A stretch of 22,560 nt of DNA from an uncultured Bartonella sp. (GTDB lineage: Bacteria > Pseudomonadota > Alphaproteobacteria > Rhizobiales > Rhizobiaceae). The notes beneath the pieces are model-generated. The model saw only the letters and a list, made by a program, of their open reading frames with translations, had not been told where the DNA came from and did not search any database. Below are positions 1 through 6,551 of this stretch, in pieces. Within the stretch, counting starts at the first letter, position 1. The number at the start of each line of letters is the position of its first letter. Made by a program: the position numbers and the translations under genes. The stretch is from positions 1 through 22,560 of the forward strand of contig CALTWN010000016.1 of assembly GCA_943913205.1 (NCBI GenBank), given 5' to 3'.

Positions 1-62
1 GCTATGTACAAAAACACAAAACTTTGTAAAAATAAAAATTAATGTGGAATAAAGGGTAAAAA

Positions 63-734
63 ATGTCGGAAGATAGCTTTATACATGAAGTGACAGAAGA
101 ATTAAAGCAAGAAAAAATTAGCGCGGCTTGGCGCAAATATGCTTTATACATTATCTCTGCTCCGATTTTAGTGGTGCTTATTGTAGCAATTTATCAAATT
201 TATATTTATTCTGCCGATAAGAAATCGGCAAAGCTTGGCGATTCTATGTTGGACGCCCTAGCGTTATCCGATAGCTCAGCAGCACAAGCATTGCCTAAAT
301 TAAAAGCACTAGAAGCTAAAAATTCCGCTTATGCATATTTAGCTCGTTTTCGCGAGGCGGCTATTTTGCAGTCTCAAAATAAGTTAAAAGAATCTAGCAA
401 AATTTACGATGCTCTTATAAAAGATAGCAAAATACCAAACTGGTTTAAAGATGTAGCTAGAGTAAAAAAAGCTTATTCTTTGATAGATATAAGTGATGTA
501 GCAAGGTTGAAATTAATATTAGAGCCCTGTTTAAAGGATGGCAATCATTTTCAGCCTATGGCATATGAAGTTTTAGGTTTAAGTGCTTTAAAGGCAAAAA
601 ATTTAAGTTTAGCAAAAAATTATTTTAAGTTAATTGTAAATAACCCATTATCGCCTAAAAATTTAATGCGCAGAGCTGCTATGATGTTGTGGGTTATTGA
701 AGTAGAAAAAAGCAATAGCAGCAATGAATCTTAA
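63..734 (+). CDS. YfgM-like membrane-anchored tetratricopeptide protein
   Basis: 223-residue protein with a cytoplasmic, charged N-terminus, one membrane segment at about residues 27-49 and a C-terminal helical repeat domain (about 60-215) of the TPR_21/YfgM kind. Seen: alternating Ala/Leu-rich helices such as the stretch ending in GLSALKAKNLSLAKNYF near residues 170-187. Family knowledge: E. coli YfgM is an inner-membrane ancillary factor of the SecYEG translocon, acting in the periplasmic chaperone network. It overlaps der by 11 bases, so the two are co-translated. In many proteobacteria bamB lies between them; here it is absent. The start is the first ATG after a purine-rich AAAGGG about 8 bases upstream. 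The first 62 bases of the window hold no gene that I can see. Product class fairly secure, exact function inferred. Confidence 0.8.
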   Translation: MSEDSFIHEVTEELKQEKISAAWRKYALYIISAPILVVLIVAIYQIYIYSADKKSAKLGDSMLDALALSDSSAAQALPKLKALEAKNSAYAYLARFREAAILQSQNKLKESSKIYDALIKDSKIPNWFKDVARVKKAYSLIDISDVARLKLILEPCLKDGNHFQPMAYEVLGLSALKAKNLSLAKNYFKLIVNNPLSPKNLMRRAAMMLWVIEVEKSNSSNES

Positions 735-2079
735 AATAGCTATAGTAGGGCGTCCAAATGTAGGTAAATCTACTTTATTCAATAGGCTAGTGGGTCGAAA
801 AATAGCAATTGTAGATGATATGCCAGGTGTTACGCGAGATAGGCGAGAGCATATTGCAAAGCTACATGACCTTGTTTTTGATATTGTAGATACGGCAGGT
901 CTTGAAGAGGGTAGCGGTCAAGATTTAAGTGCACGCATGCGTGAGCAAACTCAAATTGCTATAAATGAAGCAGATATTATATTATTTGTATTTGACGCAA
1001 TTATAGGACTTACTAGTTTAGATGAATATTTTGCCGCCATTTTAAGAAAATCAGGAAAACCCTTAATTTTAGTGGCAAATAAAGCTGAATCTAAAAAATC
1101 TGATGCTGGGTTTAATGAAGCATGGTCTTTGGGGTTTGGTGAGCCTTGTGCAATTTCAGCTGAGCATGGTCTTGGTATGGGAGATTTACGTGATAGAATT
1201 GCAGACTTTATTAAAGACAATATTGTAGCACAGAAAAAACCTAAAGAATCGTTGCGCATCGCAATAGTAGGACGCCCAAATGTAGGTAAATCAACCTTTA
1301 TTAATTCTATTATTGGTGAAGATAGGCTTTTAACCGGTGATGAAATAGGGCTTACGCGCGATTCAATCAGCGTAGATTGGAAGTGGCACGATAAAACCAT
1401 AAAATTGTATGATACAGCAGGTTTGCGCAAAAGGGGTAAAGTTTCTCATAAGGTTGATAAATTATCTACAGCAGAAACTTTACGCGCCATAAGATTTGCA
1501 GAAATAGTAATAATAATGCTAGATGCGACTATAGCATTCGAAAAACAAGATCTGCATATTATAGATTTAGTTATAAAGGAAGGACGCGCCCCAGTAGTTG
1601 TTTTCAATAAGTGGGATTTAATAGATAACCCGCAAGCAACATTACAAGCACTATACGAGAAAGCGGCGCGGCTTTTGCCACAAATAAAGGGTTTGCGTGC
1701 AGTTCCTGTATGCGCATTGTCTACGCAAACTAATAAAGGTAAACAATCGCTTGATAAATTGATGGAAAATGTTATTGAAATTGATGATATGTGGAATAAA
1801 CGTATATCAACAGCAATGCTTAATCGCTGGTTAATTTCAGCAACAGCTCAACATCCCACGCCACTTATAGGATCTAAAAGGTTAAAAATAAAATATGCCA
1901 CCCAAGTTAAAGCGCGCCCACCTACTTTCGTGCTTTATACCTCTACACTATGTGATGAAATACCGCAATCATATATAAGATATCTTACAAACTCAATTCG
2001 GGTCAATTTTGATATATGGGGTGTGCCAATTAGAATATTTACGCGTTCAGGTAAAAATCCTTATGCTGAAAAAGCTTAA
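724..2079 (+). CDS. der: Ribosome-assembly GTPase Der (EngA)
   Basis: Double-GTPase needed for maturation of the 50S ribosomal subunit. Two G domains are visible in tandem: G1 motifs GRPNVGKS at residues 9-16 and 183-190, DTAG at 56-59 and 230-233, and G4 motifs NKAE at 119-122 and NKWD at 295-298. A KH-like RNA-binding domain follows from about 360 to the end, finishing in the family-typical GKNPYA. Length 451 is slightly short of the E. coli protein (490) but normal for alphaproteobacteria. The NKxE variant in domain 1 occurs, as I recall, in other alphaproteobacterial Der proteins and is not degenerate. The start overlaps the upstream YfgM-like gene by 11 bases. About 60 bases of AT-rich sequence separate it from the next ORF. 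Confidence 0.97.
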   Translation: MNLKIAIVGRPNVGKSTLFNRLVGRKIAIVDDMPGVTRDRREHIAKLHDLVFDIVDTAGLEEGSGQDLSARMREQTQIAINEADIILFVFDAIIGLTSLDEYFAAILRKSGKPLILVANKAESKKSDAGFNEAWSLGFGEPCAISAEHGLGMGDLRDRIADFIKDNIVAQKKPKESLRIAIVGRPNVGKSTFINSIIGEDRLLTGDEIGLTRDSISVDWKWHDKTIKLYDTAGLRKRGKVSHKVDKLSTAETLRAIRFAEIVIIMLDATIAFEKQDLHIIDLVIKEGRAPVVVFNKWDLIDNPQATLQALYEKAARLLPQIKGLRAVPVCALSTQTNKGKQSLDKLMENVIEIDDMWNKRISTAMLNRWLISATAQHPTPLIGSKRLKIKYATQVKARPPTFVLYTSTLCDEIPQSYIRYLTNSIRVNFDIWGVPIRIFTRSGKNPYAEKA

Positions 2080-2142
2080 ATTTATAAAAAATTAACTTTG
2101 TTTTTTTAAAATAATCACACTTGATTTAGGGTGAGGTTGTAT

Positions 2143-2373
2143 ATGTGGTATAAAAGTTTTAAAAAAAAACAATGTAATACTAGCGATCAATTATATATCA
2201 CCCCTTATGGACGCTATTATTTCGCAGATGCTGTTCCTAAAAAAAATCAAAAAACAGCTATTTTTAAATCTGCAATAATAGGAATTTTTATTAATTTGTG
2301 TATAGTTGCGGTACCAAGCGAAGCTTCACCTGAACAACAAACTATTTGTGCTACAAGCTATGAAAAAACTTAA
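2143..2373 (+). CDS. Small hypothetical membrane or exported protein upstream of atpI
   Basis: Not recognised. Starting at ATG 2143 (76 residues), it has a Lys-rich N-terminus, a Tyr-rich middle (about residues 18-27) and one hydrophobic segment at about residues 39-58, ending in VPSEAS. The segment could be a single membrane anchor or an unusually late signal sequence cleaved after SEA, leaving about 15 residues. A purine-rich AGGGTGAGG sits 7 bases upstream of the ATG, and the 3' end overlaps the atpI start by 14 bases, so translation of atpI is probably coupled to it. The frame can be extended to a GTG at 2131. A chance ORF of this length is unlikely in such AT-rich DNA, but coding status rests only on length, ribosome-binding sequence and position. 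No function is proposed. Confidence 0.5.
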   Translation: MWYKSFKKKQCNTSDQLYITPYGRYYFADAVPKKNQKTAIFKSAIIGIFINLCIVAVPSEASPEQQTICATSYEKT

Positions 2374-2626
2374 AAAAACACCTCTAGAACGCTCTATATC
2401 TAAAAGAGAAGAAGCAAGAGGTTTTCCCTCTCAAGCTTTAAAAATTTCTAGTGAATTTTTTTCAGCTATTTTGGTTGGCGCAGCTTTAGGTGTTTTTAGT
2501 GATAAATATATAACCCATTCTCCTTGGGGGCTTGTGTTTTTTCTTGTTTTGGGGTCGGCCGCTGGTTTTCTTAATGTAATGCGATATGCATCAAAATCCA
2601 AAATAAATGATGAAAAATCAGAATAA
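2360..2626 (+). CDS. atpI: ATP synthase accessory protein AtpI
   Basis: 88-residue protein with two hydrophobic helices at about residues 30-50 and 57-77 joined by a short loop containing a Pro-Trp-Gly turn; the second helix has the family-typical run of small residues before a Val-Met-Arg exit. AtpI helps assemble the c-ring of F0 ATP synthase (family knowledge; also linked to Mg2+ transport). Position at the head of atpB-atpE-atpF'-atpF supports the call, since sequence conservation in this family is low. The frame is open back to a TTG at 2306, but ATG 2360 gives the normal charged N-terminus (MKKLKKTPLE). No clear Shine-Dalgarno precedes it, which fits coupling to the overlapping small ORF. 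Confidence 0.85.
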   Translation: MKKLKKTPLERSISKREEARGFPSQALKISSEFFSAILVGAALGVFSDKYITHSPWGLVFFLVLGSAAGFLNVMRYASKSKINDEKSE

Positions 2627-2640
2627 AACAACTAAACTTA

Positions 2641-2669
2641 TTGCACTTTTTGTAAACAACTGTTAAGAA
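2641..2669 (+). promoter_or_regulatory. Weak candidate promoter before atpB
   Basis: TTGCAC at 2641-2646 and TAAGAA at 2664-2669 are separated by 17 bases in the 75-base gap between atpI and atpB. The -10 match is poor (3 of 6), so this is only a candidate for an internal promoter; readthrough from upstream is equally likely. Confidence 0.2.
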
Positions 2670-2687
2670 TAAAAATTATAGAATAAT

Positions 2688-2704
2688 AGAAAGGTAGAGC
2701 CTTG
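2688..2704 (+). promoter_or_regulatory. Ribosome-binding site supporting the TTG start of atpB
   Basis: AGAAAGG at 2688-2694 lies 7 bases before TTG 2702-2704. The protein from this TTG begins with the conserved AtpB N-terminus (NPIHQFEI), and the next in-frame ATG would delete part of the first conserved region. TTG initiation is therefore the best reading. Confidence 0.75.
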
Positions 2705-3460
2705 GCTTCACACGTGTTGAATCCGATACATCAGTTTGAAATTGATAGATTGGTAAACTTACATGTAGGTAAAATAGATTTATCATTTACAAATGTTTCA
2801 TTGTTTATGTTTGTAACGGTGATTACCGCGGGGGCGTTTTTATGGTTTTGCTCATCAACCAATAGACTTATCCCTAATAGATGCCAATCTCTTGTTGAAA
2901 TAGCGTATGAGTTTGTAGCTGCAACTTTACGTGATGCTACAGACATGGAGGGAATGCAGTTTTTTCCTTTTGTTTTTTCATTATTTATTTTTATTTTAGT
3001 GGCTAATTGTATAGGTATATTTCCCTATTTTTATACAATAACATCGCAAATAGTTGTAACTTTTGTATTATCTATGTTAGTGATTCTTCTGGTGCTAATT
3101 TATGGTTTTATAAAACATGGGGCTGGTTTTTTGCACCTTTTCGTGCCAAAGGGAGTTCCTATGATAGTAGCTCCTTTGGTAACACTTATTGAAATTATTT
3201 CGTTTATATCACGTCCCATAAGTCTATCTGTTAGGCTTTTTGCCAATATGTTGGCAGGGCATATAACGTTAAAGGTTTTCGCTGGTTTTGCTGCTACCTT
3301 GGTTGGTTTAGGGGTTTTTGGCGCCGGCGGGGCAATAGCGCCACTTGCAATGACTGTAGCTTTAACCGGTTTAGAGTTGCTAGTAGCGTTTTTACAAGCA
3401 TATGTCTTTACTGTGTTGACATGTATGTATATTAATGATGCTATACATCCATCACATTAA
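2702..3460 (+). CDS. atpB: F0 ATP synthase subunit a
   Basis: 252-residue integral membrane subunit forming the two proton half-channels against the c-ring. Five or six hydrophobic helices are visible (about 33-52, 88-108, 116-138, 152-172, 178-200, 205-240). The essential arginine is R178 in SLSVRLFANMLAGH, followed by the conserved C-terminal LLVAFLQAYVFTVL helix. The N-terminus with NPIHQFEI and the DLSFTN stretch is typical of alphaproteobacterial subunit a. It starts at TTG with a good ribosome-binding site. It lies 75 bases after atpI and 31 bases before atpE in the F0 operon. Length and all key residues are intact. Confidence 0.97.
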   Translation: MASHVLNPIHQFEIDRLVNLHVGKIDLSFTNVSLFMFVTVITAGAFLWFCSSTNRLIPNRCQSLVEIAYEFVAATLRDATDMEGMQFFPFVFSLFIFILVANCIGIFPYFYTITSQIVVTFVLSMLVILLVLIYGFIKHGAGFLHLFVPKGVPMIVAPLVTLIEIISFISRPISLSVRLFANMLAGHITLKVFAGFAATLVGLGVFGAGGAIAPLAMTVALTGLELLVAFLQAYVFTVLTCMYINDAIHPSH

Positions 3461-3476
3461 TAAAAAAGTTTAATAT

Positions 3477-3494
3477 ATAAGGAGAATTTTTATG
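3477..3494 (+). promoter_or_regulatory. Strong ribosome-binding site of atpE
   Basis: TAAGGAGAA sits just before the atpE start at 3492 and is the closest match to the anti-Shine-Dalgarno consensus in the window. Subunit c is needed at about ten copies per complex, so high translation of this cistron is expected. Confidence 0.7.
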
Positions 3495-3722
3495 GAAATA
3501 GCAATTGCAGCAAAATATATTGGTGCGGGTCTTGCGTGCTTTGGTATGGCAGGTACAGCTTTAGGTTTGGGTAATATTTTTGGTAGTTACCTAAAAGGTG
3601 CTTTACGCAATCCATCAGCTGCTGATTCTCAATTTGGACGTTTGGTTTTTGGCTTTGCCGTGACAGAAGCTTTGGGCATATTTTCGCTTTTGATAGCATT
3701 ATTATTGTTATTTGCTGTGTAA
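3492..3722 (+). CDS. atpE: F0 ATP synthase subunit c
   Basis: 76-residue hairpin of two membrane helices (about 8-34 and 49-75) that oligomerises into the rotating c-ring. The polar loop has the conserved R39-N40-P41. The proton-binding carboxylate is E59 in FAVTEALGIF. Glycine packing motif AGTALGLGNIFG is in helix 1. The residue after E59 is alanine and no Na+-site glutamine pattern is present, so a proton-driven ring is expected. The protein matches the alphaproteobacterial type closely (GNIFG, GALRNPSAA). It is followed after 22 bases by atpF'. Confidence 0.98.
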   Translation: MEIAIAAKYIGAGLACFGMAGTALGLGNIFGSYLKGALRNPSAADSQFGRLVFGFAVTEALGIFSLLIALLLLFAV

Positions 3723-3744
3723 TATATTCTTAAAGGAACAATTA

Positions 3745-4308
3745 ATGCCTTTGGCAACATCCCAATCAAGCAGCCATCTTACGCAAAGTGTGCATCAAAT
3801 GCGGCCTAATTTTCCCGCATTTGATAGTACATATTTTTTGTCGCACGCTTTTTGGCTTCTTATCTCTTTTGGTTTTTTTTATTTATTTATTGCTAGATTT
3901 ATTGTTCCTTTAGTTGGCGAAATTTTAGAGATAAGAAGAGATCGTATAGCTTCAGATCTAGACAATGCTGCTCGGCTTAAAAGCGAGGCTGAAGATTTGC
4001 TGCTGCAAAGCGATGAGGTTATGCGTCAAGCTATGCACCAGTTTAAAACAATTATCTTTGATGCAAGAGAAAATGCTAAAAATTTAGCCGAAAATATTCG
4101 TAAAGAAAGCCAAGCAAGGTTTGCTAGCTTATTGCACGAGTCAGCAGCTCAGACAGCAAAAATAAAAGAAGAGGGCTATGCTTCTATTGGAGAAATAGCC
4201 AAAGAGATAACTCCTTTTGTTGTGCGGACTCTTATAGAACAAGATGTTACCTTTGATGTTGCTGCTGCTGCAGTGGAGAAGAATTTAGCTAATAAGAGTG
4301 GGTTATGA
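3745..4308 (+). CDS. atpF': F0 ATP synthase subunit b'
   Basis: 187-residue peripheral-stalk subunit. One membrane helix at about residues 33-55 follows an unusually long polar N-terminal extension (about 25 residues, Ser/His/Gln rich). A long charged coiled coil from about 60 to 180 starts with the family motif GEILEIRRDRIASDLDNA. Separate b and b' genes are usual in alphaproteobacteria, where they form a heterodimeric stalk. The frame is open back to a TTG at 3712 inside atpE, but ATG 3745 with AAAGGAA upstream is the better start. It overlaps atpF by 4 bases (ATGA), implying coupled and balanced synthesis of the two stalk subunits. Confidence 0.93.
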   Translation: MPLATSQSSSHLTQSVHQMRPNFPAFDSTYFLSHAFWLLISFGFFYLFIARFIVPLVGEILEIRRDRIASDLDNAARLKSEAEDLLLQSDEVMRQAMHQFKTIIFDARENAKNLAENIRKESQARFASLLHESAAQTAKIKEEGYASIGEIAKEITPFVVRTLIEQDVTFDVAAAAVEKNLANKSGL

Positions 4309-4808
4309 CACATAGTAATTCTATAATTGCAACAGATGCATTTTGGGCTCTTATAGCTCTTATATTTTTCTTTGTTATTTTATATCGTTTAAAAATTCCT
4401 CATTTACTTCTTTCTAAATTAGATGAAAGAGCCAAAAATATAGCTAATGAGCTTGACGAAGCACGGTCTTTAAAAGAAGAGGCACAACAAAATCTCGTTA
4501 AATGCCAACAAAAGTGCAAAGAAATTGAAGAAGAATCAAAAAAGATTTTGGAACGTGCACAAAGGGAAGCCAGGCAAATTGAAAATGATGCGCGAAGCTT
4601 AAGCGATAAATATATTGAACAACAGCGAAAGCTAGTTGATGAAAAAATGAAGCGCGCTATGCTCGAAGCTTCAAAAGAAGTTAATGGCCGTGCTGTTGAT
4701 GTAATTATATCTGCAGCTAAAGATATTATTCTTAGCGAGTTAAGTTCAGAAAAAAATAGCAGCTTAGTTAATTCTAGTATAGATAAAATTAAAAAGAAGT
4801 TGCTTTAA
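4305..4808 (+). CDS. atpF: F0 ATP synthase subunit b
   Basis: 167-residue peripheral-stalk subunit with an N-terminal membrane helix (about residues 11-30, including DAFWALIALIFF) followed by a charged coiled coil to the C-terminus, starting at LDERAKNIANELDEARSLKEEA. It dimerises with b' and holds F1 through the delta subunit. It is the last gene of the F0 operon; the F1 genes atpHAGDC are not in the window, as expected for the split operons of alphaproteobacteria. Its last 20 bases overlap the end of ispE on the other strand, so there is no room for a dedicated terminator between them. Confidence 0.93.
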   Translation: MTHSNSIIATDAFWALIALIFFFVILYRLKIPHLLLSKLDERAKNIANELDEARSLKEEAQQNLVKCQQKCKEIEEESKKILERAQREARQIENDARSLSDKYIEQQRKLVDEKMKRAMLEASKEVNGRAVDVIISAAKDIILSELSSEKNSSLVNSSIDKIKKKLL

Positions 4809-5670
4809 CGAACCAGTTTGGATTTCGTTCTTGTATATTTTTTGCAGTTTCTTGTGCTTCTGAAAGTTTTTTGAAAATACCTATACAACTTGCTCCAGAG
4901 CCTGACATTGTACTAAATAATGCAGTTTTCTTTAATTCTTGTAGCGATAATTTGATTGAGGGGCTAATATTAATAGCGCTAGATAAAAAGTCATTTCGAT
5001 TTTGTTTTAAAAAAGCTATAAATTGTTCTAAGTTATTAAAATTATAGCACCTATTTATTGGTGGGTTATTTTTCTTTTGTACATTTTTGCAAACCTCTTT
5101 TGTAGAGGTTTTTTCTAGACTATTTACAATAACTATATAAATTTTTGGCAAGTTATTAATTGGTTCAATAATTTCGCCTATGCCCCCCATATAAAGCGAT
5201 GTCTTGTTTAAAAGATAATATACACAGCAAGGGACGTCTGCGCCTAATTGTTTTGCTAAATCTAGCAATATATTTTGTGGTAAATTCAAATTCCATATTT
5301 TATCAAGTAAAATTAGGGTGGTAGCTGCATCTCCGGAGCCGCCGCCTAATCCTGATGCTACGGGTAAATTTTTTATAAGTTTAATATTTATAAAAGGAGA
5401 GCTTTTGCCTATTAGTTTGGCCATATCTCTTAATAAATCTCTGGCTTGCGTAACTAAATTATTATTCTCTTCTTGCAATTGAAAGGAGTAAGGTCCATTT
5501 ACTGTGAAATTATCCTGTTCGCTTGGCGTTATAATAACTTCATCGCCAGTTTGGCTAAAAACCACGAAACTATCTAATAAAAGATAGTTATAATCTGTTT
5601 GACCAATTATGTGTAAAGTAAGGTTTACTTTAATAGGAGTAAACATTGATGATGTTGTATTTTGCTGCAT
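4789..5670 (-). CDS. ispE: 4-diphosphocytidyl-2-C-methyl-D-erythritol kinase
   Basis: GHMP-family kinase that phosphorylates the 2-hydroxyl of CDP-ME in the MEP route to isoprenoids. Visible motifs: K14 (equivalent of catalytic K10 in E. coli), the ATP-binding glycine loop PVASGLGGGSGDAA at 103-116, catalytic D145 in GADVP, and motif 3 SGSGASCIG at 257-265. Length 293 is normal. Odd: the usual DGYH segment that contacts the cytidine reads YNYL here (residues 27-30), so the His corresponding to E. coli H26 is Leu; the first motif reads IKVNL, not AKINL. It lies 3 bases after the methyltransferase gene and is probably in its operon. No Shine-Dalgarno is seen. An alternative start is M9. Confidence 0.92.
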   Translation of the reverse strand: MQQNTTSSMFTPIKVNLTLHIIGQTDYNYLLLDSFVVFSQTGDEVIITPSEQDNFTVNGPYSFQLQEENNNLVTQARDLLRDMAKLIGKSSPFINIKLIKNLPVASGLGGGSGDAATTLILLDKIWNLNLPQNILLDLAKQLGADVPCCVYYLLNKTSLYMGGIGEIIEPINNLPKIYIVIVNSLEKTSTKEVCKNVQKKNNPPINRCYNFNNLEQFIAFLKQNRNDFLSSAINISPSIKLSLQELKKTALFSTMSGSGASCIGIFKKLSEAQETAKNIQERNPNWFVKATSF

Positions 5671-5673
5671 ATT

Positions 5674-6504
5674 TTAAGCTTGTTCATATATAGAGCATAA
5701 GCCATTTGATATTTTATTAATTTGTTCTGTAAGCTCTAACTTATTTTGGTTGTTTTTGCATCTTATATAGATAGGTGGTTTGATTATAGTTGAAGTTCGT
5801 GAGTTTTTTTGTGCAATAAATATTAAGCGTAATGTATCGGCCTCTTTATGCGGATAAATAGGGTATATAGTTATAGCGCCAAAGCGTTTGCCAAAAGCTT
5901 TTAATATCTCACTCAAAGAACAAGATTTGGCGATTAAGGCTATTTTACCTTTAGCTTTTAAGCAGCTTGCTGCTGTTTTTAGCCACAACTCAAATAAATT
6001 ATCTGTTTTTACGTGCGCAACAGAGCGTAGCTTATATATGCTTTGATTACTAGAAGGATTATTATAAGGTGGGTTCATAATAATAAAGTCAAAACTATTA
6101 TCTAAAAGCTGAGAAGCGGCGCGTTCTTTGCCTGGTTTAGTAATGTCGGCTTCAATAATAGTTGCACGTTTATTTAGATGATAATTTGCTTTTAGATTAA
6201 GGGTTTTTTTAGCATAATTTATCATAATTTGTGAATTTTCTACCAAATATGCACTTGTGTTTTGACATCTAATTAATACAGCTAAAGCTGCCGCTCCAGC
6301 ACCGCTGCCAAAATCCGCTATTTTGCCAGAAAAATCAGTAGGTACGCAGCTAGCCAATAACATCGCATCAAGCCCAGCTTTATGAGCATCTTTCTTGGGT
6401 TGCACTAAATAAAATTTACCCCTACAAAATTCATCAATAGAGTCTGTTTCATATAATGAATCTAAAATGGGGGGAGAAGAAGTTTTGTCGCTCAGAATAG
6501 ACAT
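5674..6504 (-). CDS. TrmN6-like tRNA (adenine-N6) methyltransferase
   Basis: 276-residue SAM-dependent methyltransferase. N-terminal QPKKDAHKAGLDAMLLA (about 35-51) is the family lead-in; motif I is DFGSGAGAAALA (about 64-75) for SAM binding, and NPPY near residue 146 is the catalytic motif of amino (N6-adenine or N5-glutamine) methyltransferases. Family knowledge: TrmN6/YfiC methylates A37 of tRNA1(Val); the alphaproteobacterial relatives are assigned by similarity only. It is the first gene of a two-gene minus-strand unit with ispE and diverges from ispB across 47 bases. Its ATG has no evident Shine-Dalgarno. Enzyme class is secure, RNA target inferred. Confidence 0.83.
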   Translation of the reverse strand: MSILSDKTSSPPILDSLYETDSIDEFCRGKFYLVQPKKDAHKAGLDAMLLASCVPTDFSGKIADFGSGAGAAALAVLIRCQNTSAYLVENSQIMINYAKKTLNLKANYHLNKRATIIEADITKPGKERAASQLLDNSFDFIIMNPPYNNPSSNQSIYKLRSVAHVKTDNLFELWLKTAASCLKAKGKIALIAKSCSLSEILKAFGKRFGAITIYPIYPHKEADTLRLIFIAQKNSRTSTIIKPPIYIRCKNNQNKLELTEQINKISNGLCSIYEQA

Positions 6505-6520
6505 AATATGTTAATATTTG

Positions 6521-6549
6521 TTGCTTTGAATGGCTTTATGGTTTAAAAT
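6521..6549 (+). promoter_or_regulatory. Candidate promoter for the ispB-led operon
   Basis: TTGCTT at 6521-6526 and TAAAAT at 6544-6549 with a 17-base spacer, in the 47-base divergent gap. The -10 matches 5 of 6 consensus positions. Transcription would begin near 6556, just inside the longest ispB frame, which bears on the choice of its start codon. Confidence 0.4.
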
Positions 6550-6551
6550 TC

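Noticed and set aside
1078..1089. NKAE in place of NKxD in the first Der G domain
   Set aside because: As I recall, NKxE/NKSE-type G4 motifs are common in alphaproteobacterial Der, so it is a lineage trait and not a defect.
951..1430. 159-codon open frame on the minus strand inside der
   Set aside because: Antisense to highly conserved GTPase motifs; no ribosome-binding site or recognisable protein. It is a shadow of der.
2080..2130. A-run and T-run after der as a possible terminator
   Set aside because: The potential stem would be only A-T pairs with no stable core; the sequence is simply AT-rich spacer.
2306..2359. Longer atpI from a TTG at 2306
   Set aside because: It adds 18 residues unlike AtpI N-termini and lies deep in the upstream ORF; ATG 2360 gives a normal protein.
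3007..3192. 61-codon plus-strand frame inside atpB
   Set aside because: Out-of-frame shadow of conserved subunit a sequence.
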